The translations under genes were made by a program, and so were the position numbers. From NCBI RefSeq assembly GCF_012979235.1, contig NZ_JAATWC010000008.1, forward strand, positions 56,789-120,788: a stretch of DNA of 64,000 bases, in the 5' to 3' direction. Position 1 is the stretch's first letter; each line of letters begins with the position of its first letter. This document shows positions 24,558 to 34,506 of the stretch, one piece after another. The notes below the pieces were generated by a model. That model had not been told where the DNA came from and did not search any database. It saw nothing but the letters and a program-made list of their open reading frames with translations. The stretch comes from Dissulfurirhabdus thermomarina (lineage in GTDB: Bacteria > Desulfobacterota > Dissulfuribacteria > Dissulfuribacterales > Dissulfurirhabdaceae).

Positions 24558-24855
24558 GGGGGCCCTTGCGGCGGCGGGGCTGGAATGGGAACCGGGAGGT
24601 GGCCGGGCGGGCCGTTCCCCGGCCGGTCCTTTTTCTTTTTTATACGGCCGCGTGACCCCGGTGGCAACCGGCGCCGGGAGGGGGAGGGGCCGCTTCCTTG
24701 CGCCGCCGGCCAAGCGATCCCCCGCTGTCGCGGTCTCTTGCCAGGATTCCCGGCCGCGGCGGTGCCTTCGGTATGCCCCGGCTCCCGGGGGTCCTTGCGC
24801 CGTGCAGGTGGCGGTGGGGGCCGATCCGTCCTATCCTTGAACCACAATCTTTCAT

Positions 24856-24892
24856 TGCCTCGCCTCCCCCCCGTTCCGGGGGAGGCGGGGCA
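24856..24892. other. Long GC hairpin in the 24558-24945 intergenic region
   Basis: A 15-bp stem (24856-24870 with 24878-24892, one G-U pair, the inner ten pairs perfect) encloses a 7-base loop. No T tract follows on either side. It ends 53 bases before the small gene at 24946 and may be a leader structure of that mRNA. The rest of this 388-base gap holds only the possible promoter of the nitroreductase gene. Confidence 0.6.
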
Positions 24893-24945
24893 ACGGGGTC
24901 CCGGGGCCGCGCGCGGCATGCCGGGGAACCGGAAAGGAGCCGCAC

Positions 24946-25134
24946 ATGGTCGAGGGAAAGGCGCCGCCCCGGAAGGAGAAGCCCGATCCGGCCCGCATGG
25001 CGGTCCTGCGGTCGCTCCCCCTGGAGATCAAGCAGCAGATCACCGGCGAGGAGGCCCAGGCCTTCCTCTACGGGGAACCCCTCCCCGAGAGCCTGATGGA
25101 GAAGCTCGGGCCCTACCTGGTGGACGAGGATTGA
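24946..25134 (+). CDS. Small conserved-looking protein of unknown function
   Basis: A 62-residue protein with a charged N-terminus (VEGKAPPRKEKPDPARMAVL) and a helical core (LPLEIKQQITGEEAQAFLYG, LPESLMEKLGPYL). AAAGGAG lies six bases before the ATG, which supports real translation. No family motif, signal or membrane segment. A strong hairpin precedes it. Confidence 0.7.
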   Translation: MVEGKAPPRKEKPDPARMAVLRSLPLEIKQQITGEEAQAFLYGEPLPESLMEKLGPYLVDED

Positions 25135-25171
25135 CGGCCGCTCCCCGGGCCCGGGCCGGGCGGGTGCCGCC

Positions 25172-25462
25172 TCAGCCGTGATGGGGCCGCGCCCGCACCT
25201 TGGTGATGGCGAGGTCCACCGCCTCCCGGACGGCCTTCTCCCACCGCTGGACCTCCTCGTCGGTGCGGAAGAGGTCCGTGGCCATGGAGGCGGCGTAGCG
25301 GGGCTTCAGGTGGTTGAGGGCGAGGGCCGTGACGTCCAGGAGGCAGTCCCGGCAGGCGCAGGGAAGGCGCCCCTCGCCCTGGAGGCGGGTGACGAGTTCC
25401 ATGACCTTCTCCTCGTTTTCGTTGACGAGCTGGTCCCGGAGGTCGTAGATTGTCTCTGCCAT
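25172..25462 (-). CDS. ComFB-family protein
   Basis: A 96-residue protein of the late-competence ComFB family. The hallmark is LPCACRDCLLDVTALALNHLKPRYAAS, read here as LPCACRDC then LLDVTALALNHLKP, with three clustered cysteines that may bind metal. ATG at 25462 follows AAGGG. In other bacteria this family is linked to competence, and some members bind cyclic di-nucleotides; a comEC gene is in the same window 16 kb away, but no direct link is shown. Confidence 0.8.
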   Translation of the reverse strand: MAETIYDLRDQLVNENEEKVMELVTRLQGEGRLPCACRDCLLDVTALALNHLKPRYAASMATDLFRTDEEVQRWEKAVREAVDLAITKVRARPHHG

Positions 25463-25553
25463 TTTGGACCCTTTCCGTTCGGTGATCTCTCTTTCCTTGT
25501 CGGCCGGCGGGCCGCTCTCCTGTAGCGGGACGCCGGGGGGAGGGTTCCGCGCC

Positions 25554-25844
25554 GTGGTGGTCGAGGTTCCCTGGCAGCGGCTGAGCCCCGAGGCCCTCAA
25601 TGGGCTCCTGGAGGAGGTCGCCACCCGGGACGGCACCGACTACGGCGCCAGGGAGGTGACCCTCGGGGAGAAGGTGGCGGCCCTTCGCCGCCGCCTCGAG
25701 GAAGGGGCCGCGGTGGTGGTCTTCGACGAGGCCACCGGGACGGCGAACATCGTTTCCCGGGAGCAGCTCGCCGCCCGGCGGCCGCGTCCGGCCGGGCGTC
25801 GGGGCGGGCTGAACCCGGGACCGGAGGCGGGGCCGCGGAGATGA
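25554..25844 (+). CDS. yheU: YheU (UPF0270) family protein
   Basis: A small protein of up to 96 residues from GTG 25554 (a GTG at 25557 is equally possible). The region [41 protein letters not shown] and [16 protein letters not shown] matches the UPF0270 family closely. A Pro/Arg-rich tail follows. Function of the family is unknown. Its stop overlaps the glgB start (ATGA). Confidence 0.8.
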   Translation: MVVEVPWQRLSPEALNGLLEEVATRDGTDYGAREVTLGEKVAALRRRLEEGAAVVVFDEATGTANIVSREQLAARRPRPAGRRGGLNPGPEAGPRR

Positions 25845-27778
25845 AGAAGAGAGAGAAACGGGGGCGGGGCCCGGCGCCCACCCCCTTCCTGCTCACCGAT
25901 TACGACCTTTACCTCCACATGGAGGGGACCTTCCTCCGGGCCTGGGAGAAGCTGGGCGCCCATCCCGGGGAGGTGGACGGCACCCGGGGCACGTGGTTCG
26001 CCGTCTGGGCCCCCAACGCCGAGCGGGTCTTCGTGGTGGGCGACTTCAACGGCTGGCGGGAGGGGGCCCACGAGCTCCGCTGCCGGGGCGGCTCCGGCGT
26101 GTGGGAGGCCTTCGTCCCCGGGGTCGAGAAGGGCGCCCTCTACAAGTTCGTCATCCGCTCCCGCTACAACGGTTACCGGGCCGAGAAGGCGGACCCCTAC
26201 GGCTTCTTCTTCGAGCTCCGGCCCCGGTCGGCCTCCATCGTCTGGGACCTCGGCGGCCACGAGTGGGGCGACGGGGAATGGATGGCGGCCCGCCGGGAGA
26301 GAAACGCCCTCGACGCCCCCATCTCCATCTACGAGGTCCACCTCGGCTCCTGGATGCGGGCGCCGGAGGAAGGGGGGCGCTGGCTCACCTACCGAGAGCT
26401 CGCCCCGCGCCTTGCGGCCTACGCCCGCGACATGGGCTTCACCCACGTGGAGCTGCTCCCGGTGATGGAGCACCCCCTGGACGCCTCGTGGGGCTACCAG
26501 GTCCTGGGCTACTTCGCCCCCACCAGCCGCTTCGGCACCCCGCAGGACTTCATGTTCCTCGTGGACACCCTGCACCGGGCGGGCATCGGCGTCATCCTCG
26601 ACTGGGTCCCGGCCCATTTCCCCACCGACGGCCACGGCCTCGCCTTCTTCGACGGCACCCACCTCTACGAGCACGCCGACCCCCGCCAGCGGGAACACAA
26701 GGACTGGGGGACCTTCATCTTCAACTACGGGCGGCGCGAGGTGGCGGGCTTCCTCCTCTCCAACGCCCTCTTCTGGCTGGATGTCTACCACGTCGACGGG
26801 CTCCGGGTGGACGCCGTGGCCTCCATGCTCTACCTGGACTACTCCCGGGAGGAGGGGGAGTGGATCCCCAACGCCTACGGCGGGCGGGAGAACCTCGACG
26901 CGGTGGCCTTCATCCGGCGCTTCAACGAGATGGTCTACCGGGAGCAGCCCGGCGCCTTCACCGTGGCGGAGGAGTCCACCGCCTGGCCCATGGTCTCGCG
27001 GCCCACCTACCTCGGGGGGCTCGGCTTCGGCTACAAGTGGAACATGGGGTGGATGCACGACACCCTGCTCTACATGTCCAAGGACCCGGTGCACCGCAAA
27101 TACCACCACAACAACCTGACCTTCAGCCTCCTCTACGCCTTCCACGAGAACTTCATCCTGCCCTTTTCCCACGACGAGGTGGTCCACGGCAAGGGCGCCA
27201 TGCTGGCGAAGATGCCGGGCGACCTCTGGCAGCGCTTCGCCAACCTCCGCCTCCTCTACGGCTACATGTACGCCCATCCCGGCAAGAAGCTCCTCTTCAT
27301 GGGGTGCGAGATCGGCCAGTGGAACGAGTGGAACCACGATGCCAGCCTCGACTGGCATCTCCTCGACTACCCCCTCCACCAGGGGCTCCAGAGCTGGGTC
27401 CGGGACCTGAACCACCTGCTGCGCCGGGTGCCCGCCCTCCACGAGGTGGACTTCGAGCCCTCGGGCTTTTCCTGGATCGACTGCAGCGACAGCCAGCAGA
27501 GCGTCTTGGCCTTCCTCCGGCGGGGCCGGCGGCCGGAGGAGGTGGTGCTGGCGGTCTGCAACTTCACGCCGGTCCCCCGGCACGGCTACCGGCTGGGGGT
27601 CCCCGCGCCGGGCCCCTGGCGCGAGGTCCTCAACAGCGACGCCGAGTGCTACGGGGGCAGCGGCCAGGGGAACATGGGCGGCGTCGAGGCCGAGCCCGTC
27701 CCCTCCCACGGCCATCCCTGGTCCGTGGTCCTCACGCTGCCGCCGCTCGGTGCGCTCTTCTTCCGGCCGGGCGCGTAA
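25841..27778 (+). CDS. glgB: 1,4-alpha-glucan branching enzyme
   Basis: A 645-residue GH13 enzyme that adds alpha-1,6 branches to glycogen. The N-terminal CBM48 domain ([22 protein letters not shown]) leads into the barrel: [27 protein letters not shown] (nucleophile Asp), AEESTAWP (acid/base Glu) and [13 protein letters not shown] (third acid). The C-terminal domain ends with [11 protein letters not shown]. The length fits the shorter branching enzymes that lack the first N1 domain. It is coupled to yheU and followed nine bases later by malQ. Confidence 0.96.
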   Translation: MKKREKRGRGPAPTPFLLTDYDLYLHMEGTFLRAWEKLGAHPGEVDGTRGTWFAVWAPNAERVFVVGDFNGWREGAHELRCRGGSGVWEAFVPGVEKGALYKFVIRSRYNGYRAEKADPYGFFFELRPRSASIVWDLGGHEWGDGEWMAARRERNALDAPISIYEVHLGSWMRAPEEGGRWLTYRELAPRLAAYARDMGFTHVELLPVMEHPLDASWGYQVLGYFAPTSRFGTPQDFMFLVDTLHRAGIGVILDWVPAHFPTDGHGLAFFDGTHLYEHADPRQREHKDWGTFIFNYGRREVAGFLLSNALFWLDVYHVDGLRVDAVASMLYLDYSREEGEWIPNAYGGRENLDAVAFIRRFNEMVYREQPGAFTVAEESTAWPMVSRPTYLGGLGFGYKWNMGWMHDTLLYMSKDPVHRKYHHNNLTFSLLYAFHENFILPFSHDEVVHGKGAMLAKMPGDLWQRFANLRLLYGYMYAHPGKKLLFMGCEIGQWNEWNHDASLDWHLLDYPLHQGLQSWVRDLNHLLRRVPALHEVDFEPSGFSWIDCSDSQQSVLAFLRRGRRPEEVVLAVCNFTPVPRHGYRLGVPAPGPWREVLNSDAECYGGSGQGNMGGVEAEPVPSHGHPWSVVLTLPPLGALFFRPGA

Positions 27779-27786
27779 CGGCCGCC

Positions 27787-29964
27787 GTGGATCCGAATCT
27801 CCTCCGGGACCTCTCCGACCTCTGCGGCATCGAGCCCGGCTACCACGACATCTGGGGGCGGTGGCACGAGACGCCGGACCGGACCCGGCTCGGGATCCTC
27901 GCCGCCATGGGGATCGACACCTCGGACGAGGCCGCCCTGCGCCGGGCGGCCGCCGATCGTGCCGCCCGTCCCTTCCGCCGGGGCCTCGACCCCGTGGCCG
28001 TGGTCCGGGCGGGCGAGCGGCCCCGCCTGGAACTCCGGCTCCCCGAGTCGGCCCTCGGCACCGCCTACGAGTGGGTGCTCGTCGAGGAGGGCGGCCGGGT
28101 GCGCGGCGGCCGGATCCACCCCCTGGACCTGGAGGTGGTGGAGCGGGTGGAGACGGACGGGCGGACCTGGGCCCGGTGCCGGTTCCGGCTCCCCGCGCTG
28201 GCCGGGCCGGGCCGGCACCGGCTGGAACTCCGGCCGCTCGGGGCCCTGGCCCCGCGGCCGGCCCCGCTCTGCCTGGTGGTCACCCCCGGGGCCTGCCTCG
28301 GGCCGGAAGCGGTGGTGGGCGGCGACCGGGTCTGGGGCCTCGCGGTCCAGCTCTACGGCCTCCGGAGCCGGCGGAACTGGGGGATCGGCGACTTCACGGA
28401 CCTCGCCGCCGTGGTGGAGTGGGCCGCCGGGGCCGGGGCCGACCTCGTGGGGCTCAACCCCCTGGGGCTCCTCTTCCCGGCCGAACCCGAGCGCGCCAGC
28501 CCCTACAGTCCCTCCCACCGGGGGCTCCTGAACCCGCTCTACATCGACGTGGAGGCCGTGGAGGAGCTCGCCGAGTGCGCCGAGGCCCGCGGGCTGGTCT
28601 CTTCCCCCGCCTTCCGGGGGGAGATCGACGCCCTGCGCCGGGCCGAGTTCGTGGACTACGCCGGGGTGGCCCGGGCGAAGTTCCGGGTGCTCGAACGCCT
28701 GTGGGCGCACTTTCGCCGCCGGCACCTCGATCCGCCGAGCGCCCGGGGCCGCGAGTTCTTCGCCTTCTGCGCGGCCGGGGGCGACGAACTGCTCAAGGCC
28801 GGGCTCTTCGAGGCCCTGGCCGCCCATCTGTCCGCCGCCTCCTGGCGGGCCTGGCCGCCGGGCTTCCGTTCGCCGGATGCCGAGGGGGCGCAGGCGTTCC
28901 TCGAGCGGCACCCCGACCGGGTGGCCTTCCACCTCTACCTCCAGTGGCTGGCGGAGCGGCAGCTTGCCGCCGTGCGCCGCCGGGCCCGGGCGGCGGGCCT
29001 CCGGCTCGGCCTCTACCTCGATCTCCCCGTGGGCGTGGACGGCGGCGGGGCCGAGGCCTGGGGGGACGGGTCATGCTGCGTCCCGGGGGTGGGGGTGGGC
29101 GCCCCGCCGGACGACTTCAACCCCGGGGGACAGGGCTGGGGGGTGGTCCCCTTCGACCCGGCGGCCCTCCGGGAGGCCGGCCACGGCCCCTTCGCCCGGG
29201 TGACCGGGGCGAACCTCCGGCGGGGGGGTGTCCTCCGGGTGGACCACGTCATGGGGCTCATGCGCCTCTTCTGGGTGCCGGAGGGGCTTGCCCCCGCCGA
29301 GGGGGCCTACGTCCGCTATCCCTTCCGCGAGCTGCTGGGGGTCCTGGCCCTCGAGAGCCGCCGCCACGGCTGCGTGGTGGTGGGGGAAGACCTCGGGACC
29401 GTCCCGGACGAGGTCCGGGCGGCGCTGGGACCCGCCGGGGTCCTCTCCTACCGGGTGCTCTATTTCGAACGTGAAGGGGACGGCGCCTTCAAGGCCCCCG
29501 GGGCCTACCCGGCCGGCGCCCTGGCCGTGGTCTCCACCCACGATCTCCCCACCCTCCGGGGCTGGTGGACGGGCCGCGACATCGCGCTCCGGGAGCGGCT
29601 CGGGCTCTTCCCGGACCCGGGCCTGCACGCCGCCCAGGCCGCGGCCCGGTCCGCGGACCGGCACCGGCTGCTGGAGGCCTTGCGGCGGGAGGGCCTGGCC
29701 CCGGATGGCGCCGCGGCGACGGAGGAGGTCCCTCCCTGGCTGGCCGTGGCCGTTCACCGGTACCTCGCCCGGTCCGCGGCCCGGGTCTTCATGGTGCAGT
29801 TGGAAGACCTGGCGGGCCAGGAGGACCAGGCGAACCTGCCCGGCACCCCCGACCGGGCACCCAACTGGCGGCGCAAGCTCCCCGTGGACCTCGAGGCGCT
29901 CCGGGACGATCCCGGCGTCCGGGCGCTGCTCGAGGCCGTGGACCGGGAGCGGCGGGCCACCTAG
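27787..29964 (+). CDS. malQ: 4-alpha-glucanotransferase (amylomaltase)
   Basis: A 725-residue GH77 enzyme that moves maltooligosaccharide units. An MalQ-type N-terminal beta domain (residues 1-170) precedes the barrel with SRRNWGIGDFTDLA, NPLGLLFPAEPERASPYSPS, LRVDHVMGLMRLFWVP (nucleophile Asp), VVGEDLGTVPDEV (acid/base Glu) and STHDLPTLRGWWTG (third Asp), and ends with QANLPGTPDRAPNWRRKL. GTG start at 27787. With glgB it forms a glycogen-remodelling pair. Confidence 0.96.
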   Translation: MDPNLLRDLSDLCGIEPGYHDIWGRWHETPDRTRLGILAAMGIDTSDEAALRRAAADRAARPFRRGLDPVAVVRAGERPRLELRLPESALGTAYEWVLVEEGGRVRGGRIHPLDLEVVERVETDGRTWARCRFRLPALAGPGRHRLELRPLGALAPRPAPLCLVVTPGACLGPEAVVGGDRVWGLAVQLYGLRSRRNWGIGDFTDLAAVVEWAAGAGADLVGLNPLGLLFPAEPERASPYSPSHRGLLNPLYIDVEAVEELAECAEARGLVSSPAFRGEIDALRRAEFVDYAGVARAKFRVLERLWAHFRRRHLDPPSARGREFFAFCAAGGDELLKAGLFEALAAHLSAASWRAWPPGFRSPDAEGAQAFLERHPDRVAFHLYLQWLAERQLAAVRRRARAAGLRLGLYLDLPVGVDGGGAEAWGDGSCCVPGVGVGAPPDDFNPGGQGWGVVPFDPAALREAGHGPFARVTGANLRRGGVLRVDHVMGLMRLFWVPEGLAPAEGAYVRYPFRELLGVLALESRRHGCVVVGEDLGTVPDEVRAALGPAGVLSYRVLYFEREGDGAFKAPGAYPAGALAVVSTHDLPTLRGWWTGRDIALRERLGLFPDPGLHAAQAAARSADRHRLLEALRREGLAPDGAAATEEVPPWLAVAVHRYLARSAARVFMVQLEDLAGQEDQANLPGTPDRAPNWRRKLPVDLEALRDDPGVRALLEAVDRERRAT

Positions 29965-29976
29965 GGCCGCGCGGGT

Positions 29977-30618
29977 TCATGCCGGGTCCGCCGGCTCGAT
30001 GCAGGCCGGGACGTCGTTGGAGGGGTCGTTGACGAGGCGCGGGGCGGGCCGGATCTCCCAGCCCGTATCCAGGGGAGAGGCCAGGAGGGTCGAGAGCCGT
30101 TCCGGCGGCGCGGCGGGGTCGAGCCAGGCGGCGTAGTCCTCCGGGCGGATCACCACCGGCATGCGGTGATGGATGCCGGCCAGGACGCCCCGGGCGGCGG
30201 TGGTCACCAGGACGCAGGCCGGGCCCTCCCCCGCCTTCCCGGGCTCCCAGAGCCCGGCCACGGCGAAGGGGCCGCCGTCCGGGCGCCGGGCGAGGAAGGG
30301 CCGCCGCTGCGCCCCCTCGCCCGACCACTCGAAGAAGCCGTCGGCGGGCACGAGGCACCGCCGGTGCCGGAAGGCCGCCCGGAAGGCCGGCCGCCGGTCC
30401 AGGCCTTCGGCCCGGGCGTTGATGAGGCGCCGGCCGCCGCGGGCCCATGCCGGCCGGAGGCCCCACCCGAGGGTCACCAGGCGCGGCCCCGGGCACACCA
30501 CCGGGACCGGCTGAGACGGCGCGACGTTGTAGCGCGGCGAGAGCTCCGGCGTCTCCCGGAGCCCGAAATGGCGGGCCAGGAGGGGCGGGGGCGTGGTGAG
30601 GGTGAAGCGGGCGCACAT
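29977..30618 (-). CDS. YedK/HMCES-type abasic-site-binding protein
   Basis: A 213-residue SRAP-domain protein that traps abasic sites in single-stranded DNA through its Cys2. It starts MCARFTL; other conserved parts are YNVAPSQPVPVV, GLRPAW, LINARAEGLDRRPAFRAAF, RCLVPADGFFEW and IHHRMPVVI with the active-site His. ATG at 30618 is fixed by the need for Cys2. It converges with malQ, ending 12 bases away. Confidence 0.93.
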   Translation of the reverse strand: MCARFTLTTPPPLLARHFGLRETPELSPRYNVAPSQPVPVVCPGPRLVTLGWGLRPAWARGGRRLINARAEGLDRRPAFRAAFRHRRCLVPADGFFEWSGEGAQRRPFLARRPDGGPFAVAGLWEPGKAGEGPACVLVTTAARGVLAGIHHRMPVVIRPEDYAAWLDPAAPPERLSTLLASPLDTGWEIRPAPRLVNDPSNDVPACIEPADPA

Positions 30619-30812
30619 GGTCGGGGCGTTCCTTGGCCGGGCGGGCGATGGCGCCGCGCCGGCTGGCCGAGACATCTTACCCGGATCGGCGCCGGGCCGC
30701 CCTCCTGCGGGGCCCGGGCGGCCCGCCGGCCCTCCGCCCTTGCGGGGCGCCCGGCCGGCGCGCATAATCGACAGGGCGGCCCGTGCCGGGCCGCCCGGAC
30801 GGGAGCGGTGCC

Positions 30813-33512
30813 ATGGGCCTTCGCGCCATGAGATCCCTCTTCGAGCCCTCGGCCGTGGCGGTCCTCGGCATCGGGGAGGGTGCGGCCGACCCGGGCCGGC
30901 GCGTGGTGGAGAATCTCGCGGCCTCCGGGTTCAAGGGGGCCGTCTATCCCGTGCGGCCGGGCGGGGGCGAGGTGGGGGGGGTCCCGGCGGCCGCGGATCT
31001 CCGCGAGATCCCGGGGCCCGTGGACCTTGCCGTGCTCGCCGGGCCGCCTCCGTCGCTTTCGGGGGACATCGAGGCCTGCGGGGCCGCCGGGGTGGGGGGC
31101 GTCCTGGTCCTCGCCCCGGACGTCCGGGACCGGGTCCCGGACCCGGAGGCCCTCTGCGCCGATATCCGCCGGCGGTGCGCCCGGCACGGCATGCGGTGCA
31201 TGGGGCCCAACTCCCTGGGGTTCATCCGCCCGCGCCTGGGGCTCCACGTGAGCCCGGCCGCGCCCCGGGCCGTCCCCGGTCACCTCGCCGTCATCTCCCA
31301 GAGCAGCACCCTGGCCGCCGCCCTCCTCGACCACGCCGCCGCCCGCCACGTGGGCTTCAGCACCTTCGTGAGCCTCGGTGCCCAGATGGACGTGGACTTC
31401 GCGGACCTCGTGGACTTTCTCGGGGTGGACGCCGAGACCCGCTGCATCGCCCTCTACCTCGAGTCCGTCACCGACGGCCGCCGGTTCATCCGGGCCGCCC
31501 GCTCCTTCGCCCGGACGAAGCCCCTCATCGTGGTCAAGGGCGGGCGGACGGAGGCCGCCGCCCGGATGGCCTTCACCCACGCCGGCACCCTGGCCGGGGA
31601 GGATCGGGTCTACGACGCCGTCTTCCGCCGGTGCGGCATGATCCGGGTGGACGAGGTCCTGGACCTCTTCCACGTCGCCGAGGCCCTGGCCAAGCAGGCC
31701 CCGCCCCCGGGCGGGCGGCTCGCCATCGTGACCAACGGCGGCGGCGGCGCGGTGCTCGCCACCGACGCCCTGGCCCCCGGCGACGGGACGCTGGCGGAGC
31801 TGGCGCCGGAGACCCTGGACGGGATCCGCCGGGTGATGCCCCTCCACTGGCGGGCCGGGAACCCGGTGGACCTCCTCTCCGACGCCCCGGCGGAGCGGTA
31901 CGCGGCGGCGGTGGCGGCCTGTCTCGCCGACCCCGGCTGCGACGGGGTGCTGGTGGTCCTGGCCCCCCATCCCGCGGCCGACCCCGTGGCCGCGGCCGGG
32001 GCCGTGGCCGAGGTGGTCGGCCGGCGCGGGCGAAAGGTCCTGCTCGCGTGCTGGATGGGCGGCGAGGCGGCGGCCGAGGGGCGCCGCGTGCTGGCCCGGG
32101 CCGGGGTCCCCGCCTTCGAGGCACCGGAGCCGGCGGTCCGGACCTTCCGGTACCTGGTCCGGTACCGGGAGAACATCCGGCTCCTCTACGAGACCCCGGC
32201 GAACCTCCTCGAGGACTTCCGGCCGGACCAGGAGGCCGCCGCCGCCGTCTTCGAGGCGGCCCGGAGAGAGGGGCGGACGGTGCTCACCGAGATCGAGGGC
32301 AAGCGGGTCCTTTCGGCCTACGGGATCCCCTGCCGCCGGACCCTCCTCGCCCGCACCCCGGACGAGGCCCTGGCCGCGGCCCGGCGGCTCGGCTTCCCCG
32401 TGGCCATGAAGGTGATCTCGCCCGAGGTGGTCCGGAAGGTGGAGGTGGGAGGGCGGCGGCTCCACGTCCGGGAAGGGGAGGTGGAACGGGTCTTCGAGGA
32501 GATCCGCGGGGCGCTGGCCCAGGCGGCCCCCGGGGCGCCCTTCCTGGGGGTGGCCGTCCAGTCCATGACCCGCCCGCCGGGGCAGGCCCTGGCCTTCGGG
32601 GCCCGGAAGGATCCCACCTTCGGGACCGTCATCGTCTTCGGCGCCGGGGCCGACGCGCTGCCCGCGGTCCGCGACTGCGCCGTGGGGCTGCCGCCCCTCA
32701 ACCAGACCCTGGCCCGGCGCCTCCTCGAGCAGACGCGGACCTGGCGCTTCCTGGAGGGATGCCGCCACCCGGCCCTGGACCTCGCCTTCCTCGAGGTGGT
32801 GCTCCTGCGGTTTTCGCATCTCGTGACGGACTTTGCCTGCATCCGCGAGGTGGAGGTGAACCCCTTCTACCTCCGGGAGCGGGAGGGGGTCTGCCTGGAC
32901 GTCCGGATGGTGCTGGAGGCCGAGTCCCCTCCACGGGGCCGGCCCGGGGGCTGCCCGCCGCACCTTTCGGTCTGCCCCTATCCCTGCCACCTCACCGGAA
33001 CGGGACGCCTCGCGGGCGGGCGGCCCTATACCGTGCGGCCCATTCGGCCCGAGGACGAGCCCCTGATGCAGGAACTCTTCCAGACCTTCTCCCCGAGGAC
33101 CGTGCTCATGCGGTTCTTCCAGCCGCTGGCCGAGATCACCCACGAGGAGATGATCCGCTACTGCCACGTGGACTACGACCGCGAGATCGCCCTGGTGGCC
33201 GCCGTGCGGGACGGGGGGCGGGAGCGGCTCATCGGCGTGGGCCGCCTCGTGGTGCTCCCCGACGGGGAGACCGCGGAGTATGCCGTGGTGGTGGGGGACC
33301 CGTGGCAGCGGCAGGGGGTCGGCCGGCACCTCACCGCCAGGTGTCTCGACATCGCCCGGGACCAGGGCCTGGCCCGGGTCCGGGTGGAGGTGCTCCCCGG
33401 AAACCGCGCCATGATCTCACTGGCTTCGGGGTTCGGTTTCCGGCGCGTCCCCACGGGCGACCCGGACCTCGTCCGCCTGGAACTCGACCTCCGCGGGGAG
33501 GCGGAGGCGTGA
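30813..33512 (+). CDS. Pat-like protein acetyltransferase (ACD-like domains plus GNAT)
   Basis: An 899-residue protein. Residues 1-730 are the domains of ADP-forming acyl-CoA synthetase: CoA-binding (AVAVLGIGEGAADPGRRVVENL), succinyl-CoA-ligase-like parts (NSLGFIRPRLG, FTHAGTLAGE with H256) and an ATP-grasp part (AMKVISPEVVRKVEVGG). The second catalytic His of active enzymes, in the motif LHKSDVGG, is Arg541 here. Residues about 735-890 are a GNAT acetyltransferase (YTVRPIRPEDEPLMQEL, VVGDPWQRQGVGRHL). The same layout is found in Pat/YfiQ, which acetylates acetyl-CoA synthetase, so a regulatory acetyltransferase is the best reading. GTGA overlap couples it to the deacetylase gene. Confidence 0.88.
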   Translation: MGLRAMRSLFEPSAVAVLGIGEGAADPGRRVVENLAASGFKGAVYPVRPGGGEVGGVPAAADLREIPGPVDLAVLAGPPPSLSGDIEACGAAGVGGVLVLAPDVRDRVPDPEALCADIRRRCARHGMRCMGPNSLGFIRPRLGLHVSPAAPRAVPGHLAVISQSSTLAAALLDHAAARHVGFSTFVSLGAQMDVDFADLVDFLGVDAETRCIALYLESVTDGRRFIRAARSFARTKPLIVVKGGRTEAAARMAFTHAGTLAGEDRVYDAVFRRCGMIRVDEVLDLFHVAEALAKQAPPPGGRLAIVTNGGGGAVLATDALAPGDGTLAELAPETLDGIRRVMPLHWRAGNPVDLLSDAPAERYAAAVAACLADPGCDGVLVVLAPHPAADPVAAAGAVAEVVGRRGRKVLLACWMGGEAAAEGRRVLARAGVPAFEAPEPAVRTFRYLVRYRENIRLLYETPANLLEDFRPDQEAAAAVFEAARREGRTVLTEIEGKRVLSAYGIPCRRTLLARTPDEALAAARRLGFPVAMKVISPEVVRKVEVGGRRLHVREGEVERVFEEIRGALAQAAPGAPFLGVAVQSMTRPPGQALAFGARKDPTFGTVIVFGAGADALPAVRDCAVGLPPLNQTLARRLLEQTRTWRFLEGCRHPALDLAFLEVVLLRFSHLVTDFACIREVEVNPFYLREREGVCLDVRMVLEAESPPRGRPGGCPPHLSVCPYPCHLTGTGRLAGGRPYTVRPIRPEDEPLMQELFQTFSPRTVLMRFFQPLAEITHEEMIRYCHVDYDREIALVAAVRDGGRERLIGVGRLVVLPDGETAEYAVVVGDPWQRQGVGRHLTARCLDIARDQGLARVRVEVLPGNRAMISLASGFGFRRVPTGDPDLVRLELDLRGEAEA

Positions 33513-34483
33513 CCGGAGGCCCGCCCCGTTTCCGGCCCCTCGCCGTGGTGAACGATGCCCGGTGCCTCGCCCACGACACCGGGCCGGACCACCCGGAGGC
33601 CCCGGCCCGGGTCGCGGCGATCCTCGACCGCCTGGCGGCGGGGCCGCTCTCCGGCGTCCTGCGCCGGGTGCGACCGCGGCGCGCCGGGGTGGAGGACCTC
33701 CTGGCCGTCCACGACGAGGGATACCTCCTCCGGTTCGAGGAGGCGTGTCTGTCCGGGGCCTCGTACCTCGACCACACGGACAACCGGTTGTGCTATGATT
33801 CCTACGAGGCGGCTCTGGTGGCGGCCGGAGCGGGTCTCACCGGGGTGGACCTCATCGAGGGGAACGTCTCTCCCCTGGTCTTCTGCGCGGTCCGCCCCCC
33901 CGGACACCATGCGGAACGGGCCATGCCCCTCGGCTTCTGCTTCCTGAACAACGCGGCGGTGGCTGCGGCCTACTGGCGGCGGCACCACGGGCGCCGGATC
34001 TTTATCTTCGACTTCGACGCCCACCACGGAAACGGCATCCAGGAGGCCTTCGACGAGGAGCCGGACGTGTTCTACTCCAGCATCCACGAGCATCCCACCT
34101 ACAGCTTCCCCGGGACGGGCTACGCGGAGGACCGGGGCACCGGGCCGGGCCGGGGGGCCACCCTGAACGTACCGCTCCCCCCCGGGGCCGGGGCGGCCGA
34201 TGTGGCCCGGGCCCTCGAGTCGCAGGTGGGGCCGGCGGTGGCGGCCTTCCGCCCCGACGCCTTCCTGGTGGCGGCGGGTTTCGACGGCCACGCGGCGGAC
34301 GACATGTCGGGGCTCGCCTACGACACCGGCCTCTTCGGAACCCTGGGGCTCCACGTGGCGGCCTGGGCGGCGCGGTGGGCCGGCGGCCGGGTCCTGTGCC
34401 TCCTCGAGGGAGGCTATCACCTCGAGGCCCTCGCCGCCGGGGCGGAGGCGTTTCTGGCGGGACTGGCTCTGGAGGCCGGCTGA
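33509..34483 (+). CDS. Histone-deacetylase-superfamily protein, AcuC-like
   Basis: A 324-residue zinc deacetylase. Diagnostic motifs are RPPGHHAERAMPLGFCFLNN, the metal site FDFDAHHGNG, HEHPTYSFPGTG, VAAGFDGHAADDMSG (second Asp ligand) and LLEGGYH. All catalytic His and Asp residues are present, so it should be active. Starts with GTG overlapping the stop of the Pat-like gene; followed 23 bases later by an AcuB-like gene. The order suggests reversal of the protein acetylation made by the upstream enzyme; acetylpolyamine deacetylation is the main alternative. Confidence 0.9.
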   Translation: MTGGPPRFRPLAVVNDARCLAHDTGPDHPEAPARVAAILDRLAAGPLSGVLRRVRPRRAGVEDLLAVHDEGYLLRFEEACLSGASYLDHTDNRLCYDSYEAALVAAGAGLTGVDLIEGNVSPLVFCAVRPPGHHAERAMPLGFCFLNNAAVAAAYWRRHHGRRIFIFDFDAHHGNGIQEAFDEEPDVFYSSIHEHPTYSFPGTGYAEDRGTGPGRGATLNVPLPPGAGAADVARALESQVGPAVAAFRPDAFLVAAGFDGHAADDMSGLAYDTGLFGTLGLHVAAWAARWAGGRVLCLLEGGYHLEALAAGAEAFLAGLALEAG

Positions 34484-34506
34484 GGCCCGGGCGGAGGAGG
34501 TGGCGG

